DNA of 64,000 nucleotides from Streptomyces sp. NBC_00433 (lineage in GTDB: Bacteria; Actinomycetota; Actinomycetes; Streptomycetales; Streptomycetaceae): positions 1,302,001 to 1,366,000 of the forward strand of contig CP107926.1 of assembly GCA_036015235.1 (NCBI GenBank), given 5' to 3'. The position numbers and the translations under genes are program-made. Positions 58,508-64,000 of the stretch are shown piece by piece. The notes below the pieces were generated by a model. It saw only the letters and a list, made by a program, of their open reading frames with translations. It searched no databases and was not told the origin of the DNA. Each line of letters opens with the position of its first letter. Positions within the stretch are counted from its first letter, which is position 1.

Positions 58508-59050
58508 ATGACAACGACCGACTGGATCACCGACATCGCCCTCGTCCTCGTCGTCTTCCGGCAGCTGCGGGAAGGCCGACTCGATCTGAAGTCCTTCCTC
58601 GTCCCGCTGGGGATCGTGGCCTTCGTGGCGCACACCTACCTCGACAGCGTCCCGACGGGAGGCAACGACCTCGTGCTGATCGGCGCCCTGATGGCCGCGG
58701 GCGCGGCGCTCGGGGTCGCGGGCGGCGTCTACACCCGCATCCGGGTCGCCGGTGGGCACCTGCTGATCAAGGCGGGCGCGGTCTCCGCGATCCTGTGGGT
58801 CGCCGGCATGGGCGCCCGCATGGGCTTCCAGGTGTGGGTCGACCACGGCGGCGCCGACAATGTCGCCCGGTTCAGCCTCACCCACCACATCACCAGCGAC
58901 CAGGCGTGGGTCGCGGCCTTCGTCCTGATGGCGCTCACCGAGGTCGTCACACGACTCGCCACCATCTTCATCCGCAGCCGGACAGCAGCCCACCGGCAGC
59001 CCCCGGCCACTGCGACGCGTCCCGCGCCCGCCCTCGAACGTACGGCCTGA
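58508..59050 (+). CDS. DUF1453-type membrane protein
   Basis: 180 residues, about four to five hydrophobic segments (WITDIALVLVVFRQLREGRL, LVLIGALMAAGAALGVAGGV, AWVAAFVLMALTEVVTRLAT), family pattern VYTRIRVAGGHLLIKAGAVS. ATG just after GAGG. It ends 2 bp before the histidine kinase start, so it is probably co-transcribed with the two-component system and may be linked to its signal. Confidence 0.85.
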   Translation: MTTTDWITDIALVLVVFRQLREGRLDLKSFLVPLGIVAFVAHTYLDSVPTGGNDLVLIGALMAAGAALGVAGGVYTRIRVAGGHLLIKAGAVSAILWVAGMGARMGFQVWVDHGGADNVARFSLTHHITSDQAWVAAFVLMALTEVVTRLATIFIRSRTAAHRQPPATATRPAPALERTA

Positions 59051-59052
59051 CC

Positions 59053-60264
59053 ATGGGCTATGGTCACGCCGTGCACGAAGCCCAGAGCGTCCCGGATCAC
59101 GGGCCGGCCCCGCACTCGGGGGTCGGCCCCCGGCCGGTTCCCGGCCGGGACCCCCGGGTCCAGCAGGCCCTGACCGTCATCGTCATCGTGGCGGCGCTCT
59201 GGACGGTCCGGCCGCTGGGCCTGAGCGGCCGGGGGCTGGTGGTGGCCGTCCTGCTGCTGGTCAACTCGATCGCCCTGGCGGCGCGGCACCTGCCGGAGGA
59301 CTGGATCCCGCCGCGCCTCGTCCTGGTCTGGCCGACGCTGGGCATCGTGGCAGCGGCGGCCCTGATCGGCGTCAGCAGCGCCGGGTCCGGCTACCTGTTC
59401 GCATACTTCCTCGTCGGTCACATCGGGGTCCGCCTCGAACCCCGGCAGTCGCTCACCCTGGCGGCCCTGTGCGGCCTGCTGTGCGGCGGCGTCCTCTACT
59501 TCCACCTCGGCCCCGGCCACAACCTGCTGCCGTGGACGCTGGGCCTGACCACCGGTCTTCCCGTCCTGATCGGCATCCTCAACCGCAGCCACCAACGGGC
59601 CGTCGTCGCGGCCATCTCGGCGGCCGAGTCAGCGGAGCGGGCGGCGCGGGCCGAGGCCAGGACCGCCGCCCTGACCGAACGGAGCCGGATCGCCCGCGAC
59701 GTCCACGACGTCCTGGCCCACTCCCTGGCGGGCATCAACATGCAGCTGGAGCTGGCCGACGCGCTGATCGACACCGGCGACCTGGACCGGGTCCGCGAGG
59801 CGAACAAGAAGGCGCACACCATGGTCAAGGAGAGCCTGAAGCAGGCCCAGTGGACCGTGCACGCACTGCGCGAGGACGCGCTGCCACTGGTCGAGACCCT
59901 CACGGCGATGCTGGACACCCCAGGACACCGCGAGACGCTCACCGTTGCCGGGACCGTCCGCGCGGTCCCCTCCCGCGTGACCCAGGACCTGCTGCGGATC
60001 GCCCAGGAGTCGCTGACCAACGCGGCCCGGCACGCGCCCGGCGGCGAGGTGCGTGTCGAGCTGGCGTTCGACGCCGCGTCCACGGCACTGACCATACGCA
60101 ACGGTCCTGCGACCCGTACGGTGAGCACGGGCGTCGGCAGCGGAATGGGGCTGATCGGCATGCGCGAGCGGGTCGCCCTGCTGAGCGGGACGATCACCGC
60201 GGGCCCGGTCACCGAAGGACCGGACGCGGGCGGGTGGCAGGTGGAGGCAGTGATCCCGGGATGA
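59053..60264 (+). CDS. Sensor histidine kinase (NarL-type, HisKA_3)
   Basis: 403 residues: four to six membrane segments (about 40-180), dimerisation/phosphoacceptor box RSRIARDVHDVLAHSLAGIN (His), and an HATPase domain with QESLTNAARHA and GMGLIGMRERVALLSG. Start ATG 59053; a GTG at 59071 is possible. The stop overlaps the response regulator start. Signal unknown; neighbouring DUF1453 protein may contribute. Confidence 0.93.
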   Translation: MGYGHAVHEAQSVPDHGPAPHSGVGPRPVPGRDPRVQQALTVIVIVAALWTVRPLGLSGRGLVVAVLLLVNSIALAARHLPEDWIPPRLVLVWPTLGIVAAAALIGVSSAGSGYLFAYFLVGHIGVRLEPRQSLTLAALCGLLCGGVLYFHLGPGHNLLPWTLGLTTGLPVLIGILNRSHQRAVVAAISAAESAERAARAEARTAALTERSRIARDVHDVLAHSLAGINMQLELADALIDTGDLDRVREANKKAHTMVKESLKQAQWTVHALREDALPLVETLTAMLDTPGHRETLTVAGTVRAVPSRVTQDLLRIAQESLTNAARHAPGGEVRVELAFDAASTALTIRNGPATRTVSTGVGSGMGLIGMRERVALLSGTITAGPVTEGPDAGGWQVEAVIPG

Positions 60265-60926
60265 GCGAATCCACGCGGGACGTACGGCGGTTGAAAGTGG
60301 TCGTCGCCGATGACCAGGCGGCGGTGCGCGAGCCGCTGGCCGCGGTCCTCGGCATGTCCGAGGACATCGAGGTCGTCGCGGCGGCGGCCGACGGGGCCGA
60401 GGTGCTCGCGGCGGTGGCGGCGGGACCCGTGGACGTGGTCCTGATGGATCTGCGCATGCCCGTGATGGACGGCACCGAGGCGACTCGGCAGCTGACGGAG
60501 AAGCACCCGGAGGTGGCGGTGGTCGTACTGACCACCTTCGCCGACGACGACTCGATCCTGGCCGCGCTGAGCGCCGGCGCACGGGGCTACCTCACCAAGA
60601 ACGCGGGGCGCCAGGACATCGCCCGCGCGATACGCGCCGCGGCCGCGGGACAGTCCGTCCTCGACCGCGAGGTGCAGGACCGGCTCCTCGCCACCGTCCG
60701 TACGAAGCCCCCGGCGCCCGCGCAGCCGCTGCCCGGGGACATCACGCCCCGCGAGCGCGAGGTGCTCGCCCTGATCGGCCAGGGCCTGCCGAACCGGGCG
60801 ATCGCCGAGACGCTGTTCATCAGCGAGGCCACGGTCAAGACGCACATCAACAACCTGTTCGCCAAGGCGGACATCAAGGACCGCGCCGACGCCGTCCGCC
60901 GGGCCATCGCGGCGGGGCTTGCCTGA
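60261..60926 (+). CDS. LuxR/NarL-family response regulator
   Basis: 221 residues: receiver domain with phospho-Asp in VVLMDLRMPVMDG and Lys in GYLTKNAG, then GerE HTH (TPREREVLALIGQGLPNRAI, FISEATVKTHINNLFAKADI). ATG overlaps the kinase stop (ATGA). Partner of the upstream kinase. DNA beyond its stop is degraded coding sequence, so no target operon is seen next door. Confidence 0.94.
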   Translation: MSESTRDVRRLKVVVADDQAAVREPLAAVLGMSEDIEVVAAAADGAEVLAAVAAGPVDVVLMDLRMPVMDGTEATRQLTEKHPEVAVVVLTTFADDDSILAALSAGARGYLTKNAGRQDIARAIRAAAAGQSVLDREVQDRLLATVRTKPPAPAQPLPGDITPREREVLALIGQGLPNRAIAETLFISEATVKTHINNLFAKADIKDRADAVRRAIAAGLA

Positions 60927-61019
60927 GCCCGCCCTGCTGCCAGGGGTGATCGCGGCGCGGGACCGGCATCGTGCAGCGGGTGGGGGGATCGTGCAGAGCT
61001 GGAAGTCGACGACGACGCG

Positions 61020-61245
61020 ACCAACCTGCCCGTCGTCGGTGCGGCCGATCCTCGTCGGGCTGGAGGACCGTTTCCCGGTCACGGGGCGGGCCGTCCAGGA
61101 ACGTCACCCGGGCCGCGGCGGCATCGGCCCCGTGTGTCGTGCGCAGAAGCAACAGCGTGACGGGGAACTCGCCCGGTGGCACGGCAACGGTCCGCGGGGC
61201 ATCTCCGATCCGGCCGGGATCCGAGACCGCCTGCTGCCCTGACAT
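61020..61245 (-). pseudogene. Degenerate coding fragment
   Basis: Minus-strand frame from 61245 reads plausibly protein-like for about 65 residues (VAVPPGEFPVTLLLLRTTHG, AAAARVTFLDGPP), then turns into Arg/Pro-rich nonsense. It resembles the strand pattern of DUF4241-like proteins. It is probably the tail of the same decayed gene as 61362-62140. Confidence 0.35.
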
Positions 61246-61361
61246 GCGGGCACCGCACCCGGCCATACGGTACCGGCGCGATGTCGGGCCGGCAGCCCGG
61301 TGGGCGGCGAGCAGGACCGGCCGACGCGGCCGGTCCTTCGCCCCTGGTCGGCACGCCGGAA

Positions 61362-62140
61362 TCAGCCCTGCGGTTCGAGGGTCCAGCGGCCCCGTCCCCT
61401 GATCTGGAGATATCCGCTCGGGAGCCGATGCAGACCCGAAGCCGTGCTGATCCGGCGCACCGGCTCCAGGTATTCGTCCAGTGCCCACAGCACCGGCAGG
61501 TCGAGCATGCCGTTCGGCGCGTACGTGACCATCACCTCGGCTTCGGGCCCGGCCTGCCGGACGACTCCGTAACCGTGGCCCCCGTCGACCGGTGCAGTCG
61601 GAGGAGATCGCCGAGCGGCCGTCGGCCTGGAATGCACGGGTGAGCAGGTTGGCGTCGTCACCGGTGGTGCGGTGCAGCCCGAGCAGTGCGGGCGGCCCGT
61701 CGTACCGGAAGACGGCGCTGCCGGTGCCTTCCGCCGGGCCGGTGAGCGCGGGTGCCTGCTCGATCGGCAGCACCTGCAGGTTCCACTCGCCGACGTTCTC
61801 CAGCCGCAGCTTGGCCTCGCTCTCGCCGCGGCGAAAGATCAGGCAGCGGCCGGGCGGAGAGCTGCCAGGCGCCCTCGGCCTCCAGCACGAGCAGCAGGGG
61901 CCCGTCGGGCAGCGGGGCGGTCCGGCGGAGCCGTCCGGTGGCGTTGACCAGAAGGTCGTACGCGTTCGGTTCGCTGAGCGACGCCGCTTTGTGGGAGGTC
62001 AGCCCGAAGTAGCCGTCGCCGTCCTCCTCGCCGGCGTATTCCACGTCGAGGTCGGCCGCGGTGCCCTCGTACGCGACGACCTCGGGGCCGTGCCCGTGGA
62101 GCGGGCCGGTGCCGAGCCGGCGGGCCGCCGGCAGCGGCCC
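61362..62140 (-). pseudogene. Multiply frameshifted gene of unknown family
   Basis: Three consecutive minus-strand frames make one continuous protein-like sequence. First PEVVAYEGTAADLDVEYAGE...EAEGAWQLS (about 62100-61860), then PGRCLIFRRGESEAKLRLEN...LLTRAFQADG (about 61860-61620), then GHGYGVVRQAGPEAEVMVTY...GRWTLEPQG (to 61362). At least two frameshifts separate them. Function not recognised. Confidence 0.6.
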
Positions 62141-62329
62141 CGGTCACGACGGTGCACCCACCCGCCGCCCGGCCCTGGCGCGGGCGTTGGCGCGGGCGTT
62201 GGGCAGAGCGCGGCGGGACCGCGCGCCGGGCATTCGAACCCGCGGCCTCATCCCGAGGCAATCCTGGCAGCCGCACGACGCGACCAGGCAGCCGACGCAA
62301 TGGCGTTCAGGTCCTCGTCGGTGCCGACT

Positions 62330-62743
62330 TCAGTTCGCCTGCCGCGGACCAACCGCGGGCTGAGCCGCGGTGTCGTCTTCCAGGTCAGGGATCGGAGCCC
62401 GCGCCTGTGCTCGTGAGTGCGTTCGACGTGCGGTGCGTCGGGACATGAGCCAGTAGACGAGCGCCGCAGGCGGCGCGACGCATAACAGGATGATCAGCAG
62501 GCGCGAGTCGATCACGTGAGTGAGTGGCGCAGGTACTTCCGCTTCGTCTGGCAGATCTTTCACGAGGGCGGCCAACTGCTCGCGGGTGCGTGCTTCGTAG
62601 GCCGCGGCCACGCGTTCTTCGAGCTCGGGCAGTGTCAGTCGGCCAACCGCGTAGTGATGTTGCAGCCGCGCCTCGACCCGGGCGCGCTCGGCGTCCGAGG
62701 CTCGGATCACCGCGCCGGTCGTGCGCTCCTCGTCGTCATTCAT
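62330..62743 (-). CDS. DUF1707 SHOCT-like domain membrane protein
   Basis: 137 residues. N-terminal DUF1707 (IRASDAERARVEARLQHHYA, VGRLTLPELEERVAAAYEAR), one membrane segment (LLIILLCVAPPAALVYWLMS) and a basic tail. ATG overlaps the stop of the preceding regulator gene (ATGA), so the two are translationally coupled. Function unknown; often encoded beside regulators in actinobacteria. Confidence 0.9.
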   Translation of the reverse strand: MNDDEERTTGAVIRASDAERARVEARLQHHYAVGRLTLPELEERVAAAYEARTREQLAALVKDLPDEAEVPAPLTHVIDSRLLIILLCVAPPAALVYWLMSRRTARRTHSRAQARAPIPDLEDDTAAQPAVGPRQAN

Positions 62744-63315
62744 GACGGCCTCTCAGGCGTGGCGGCATTGGGGGGGCGATCTTGCAGGTCGACCAGCGCG
62801 ATGACCACCCGCGTCCAGACCCCTGGGGCATCGCGCTCCCCGAACCGGGTGGCGAGCCGTTCGATGTGGCCGCGCAGCTCGGCGAGCGCCTCGTCGGTCA
62901 GCCGCACCGCACCGCGGTGCAGATCGACCTCCCGGCGGCCGCCCGCCTCCTTGGACCGGTAAGCGGCGCTGATGTCGGCCCGCGTGGCATCCAGCATCGA
63001 GCCGAGGAACCCGACCATTTCCTCCGGGCTCGCGGCATCCCCGGGAGGTTCGGCGACCGCAGGGGCGTAGACCCGCTCGACCTTGCCGCGGGCCAGTGGC
63101 CGGTATTCGGCGATCTCGATCAACCCGGCCCGTTCGAGCTGACCCAGATGGTAATAGAGGCGATCAGCCGGGAGGTCAGCGTGGTCGGCGAGTTCACGTG
63201 CGGACCGTGGCATCTCCCACAGCGCTTCCAGGAGCCGGATGCGCAAGGGGTCGGCAAGCGCTTTGTGCACACCGCGCCAGCGCGGCGGCGACGCACCGGA
63301 ACCCTGTCCGCCCAT
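62740..63315 (-). CDS. ArsR-type winged-helix regulator
   Basis: 191 residues: HTH at about 20-75 (HKALADPLRIRLLEALWEMP, ADHADLPADRLYYHLGQLER, AGLIEI) followed by a helical domain. ATG 63315 chosen for GGGGAG 7 nt upstream; ATG 63333 is an alternative. Coupled to the DUF1707 gene. No Cys metal site of the ArsR kind is visible, so the ligand is not a metal bound in that way. Confidence 0.88.
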   Translation of the reverse strand: MGGQGSGASPPRWRGVHKALADPLRIRLLEALWEMPRSARELADHADLPADRLYYHLGQLERAGLIEIAEYRPLARGKVERVYAPAVAEPPGDAASPEEMVGFLGSMLDATRADISAAYRSKEAGGRREVDLHRGAVRLTDEALAELRGHIERLATRFGERDAPGVWTRVVIALVDLQDRPPNAATPERPS

Positions 63316-63348
63316 CGCCCGACTCCCCTTCATCGCACCGATCTTGAG

Positions 63349-63370
63349 TGATTGGAAAATTCTACAATCA
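63349..63370. promoter_or_regulatory. Operator candidate upstream of the ArsR-type gene
   Basis: TGATTG and CAATCA arms flank GAAAATTC, a nested AT-rich palindrome in very GC-rich DNA, 16-34 bp upstream of the regulator start. Probably its promoter/operator. Confidence 0.5.
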
Positions 63371-63489
63371 ACGGCGGGGCGTGGCCAGCCCGACGGCCCA
63401 CCAAGACCGCAGAGAGCGCGGCACGATGCAGAGCCGAGAGTCCTGGGGGCCGGTCGCCTTCGGCCCCCAGGGCAGGAGGAGTCCACGGC

Positions 63490-63690
63490 GTCAAGTGCGT
63501 GATGTTCGGCTTCGACGGCCCGCTGTGCCCGCTGTACGAGGACCGGCCGAGCGACGGGCTCGCGCGGACCTTCCACCGCGTCCTCGCGGACGCCGGCCTG
63601 GAGCCGGCCGAACTGTCCGGCCTGGCCGACCCCTACGGCATGCTGCGCCGGTTGCCGCACTCCTTTCCCCGGCCGGCCCGTCAAACGCCG
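63490..63690 (+). pseudogene. Dead HAD-hydrolase fragment
   Basis: AGGAGGAG lies 8 nt before GTC, where a start codon is expected. The protein then reads VKCVMFGFDGPLCPLYEDRP, a HAD motif I in which the first catalytic Asp (FDFDG) is Gly. Similarity ends after GLADPYGMLRRLPHS. Start loss, active-site loss and truncation together indicate a pseudogene. Confidence 0.65.
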
Positions 63691-63886
63691 CGCGGCAGGC
63701 GTCCGGCGTATACCGCGGCTGCCGTCGCCCGCCGCCGCACGCCCCGTAGGGGCCCGCCTGCGGCAGCGCGACCACCCGGCTCGCACCCCGCCTGAAAAGC
63801 GGGGCGGTTACAGGCAGTTCAAGGCCTTGTCATGTCACATCCATACGTTGTGATCAGATCCGCCGATCGCCACCTCTGGAGACAAC

Positions 63887-64000
63887 GTGAAGCTCCCGTT
63901 CGCCCGAAGATCCGCCGTGCCGATCGGGGTCGCCCTCGTCGCCGCGCTGATCACCCCCGTGCAGGCCTACGGCGCCGCCCCGCCCCTACCGTCGGCGGCG
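63887..64000 (+). CDS. Secreted protein, N-terminus only (runs off the window)
   Basis: GTG with GGAG 5 nt upstream; 38 codons visible. Basic start (KLPFARRS), hydrophobic core (VPIGVALVAALITPVQAYGA) and Pro/Ala-rich continuation: a Sec signal peptide. The mature protein lies outside the window, so its family cannot be stated. Confidence 0.7.
   Translation, partial: MKLPFARRSAVPIGVALVAALITPVQAYGAAPPLPSAA

Noticed and set aside
60874..61773. 299-codon minus-strand frame as one intact gene
   Set aside because: Only its start (LPIEQAPALTGPAEGTGSAV...) and a stretch near 61245-61050 look like protein; between them the frame is nonsense, consistent with the pseudogene reading.
62226..62262. TTCGAA-containing stretch resembling a tRNA T-arm on the minus strand
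   Set aside because: The T-stem does not pair (the invariant C61 is G), and no acceptor, D or anticodon arms are found around it.

Overview
The window is high-GC DNA (about 70% G+C by eye) with actinobacterial gene organisation: GTG and TTG starts, 4-bp GTGA/ATGA stop-start overlaps, GGAGG-type ribosome sites, and secreted glycoside hydrolases carrying ricin-type (CBM13) or cellulose-binding (CBM2) modules. It also has SpoIIE-type phosphatases, a STAS protein, DUF1707 and CGNR proteins and F420/LLM oxidoreductases. Together these point to Streptomyces or a close relative (Streptomycetaceae). No rRNA, tRNA, CRISPR array, insertion sequence or phage gene was found.

The left two thirds (1-41.7 kb) is a plant cell wall sugar island. 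1-2.1 kb: end of a sugar importer and a cytoplasmic GH51 arabinofuranosidase. 2.2-10.7 kb: a LarA-like protein and FadR-type regulator, divergent from L-fuconate dehydratase and a ribose-type (CUT2) ABC importer, closed by a LacI regulator. 10.7-15.4 kb: a secreted polyester hydrolase/cutinase with CBM2, a GH12 endoglucanase with CBM2 (preceded by a perfect CebR-type box), and a divergent GH10 xylanase with CBM13. 15.5-27.8 kb: a sugar-acid catabolic locus. A FadR-type regulator, KDPG aldolase and KDG kinase face a CUT1 importer, an unidentified intracellular protein, an aldo/keto reductase, a lactonase, a mutarotase, a zinc dehydrogenase and KduD. 27.9-41.6 kb: GH54, GH3 and GH62 hemicellulases around a YtfQRT-YjfF-like pentofuranose importer.

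Six copies of a palindrome close to TGTTAGCGCTCACA sit upstream of the xylanase, GH54, GH3, importer and GH62 genes. Two distant promoters (GH12 and the region before GH62) share one layout, CGAAAATTTCG then GGGCGTTGAC then CACACTTGCC with equal spacing. The hemicellulase genes therefore look like one regulon: extracellular enzymes release cello-, xylo- and arabino-saccharides, ABC importers take them up, and cytoplasmic enzymes finish breakdown.

The right third (41.8-64 kb) is mixed chromosomal content: HxlR/nitroreductase, UppS, CGNR/DJ-1, a LamG secreted protein, STAS and two SpoIIE phosphatases around an XRE regulator, two LLM oxidoreductases, a two-component system and an ArsR/DUF1707 pair. 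It is unusually rich in gene debris: an SDR head fused to uppS, an ADH/SDR mosaic, a decarboxylase tail, a multiply frameshifted gene and a dead HAD gene. All functional names are inferred from reading motifs in the translations; no database search was run.
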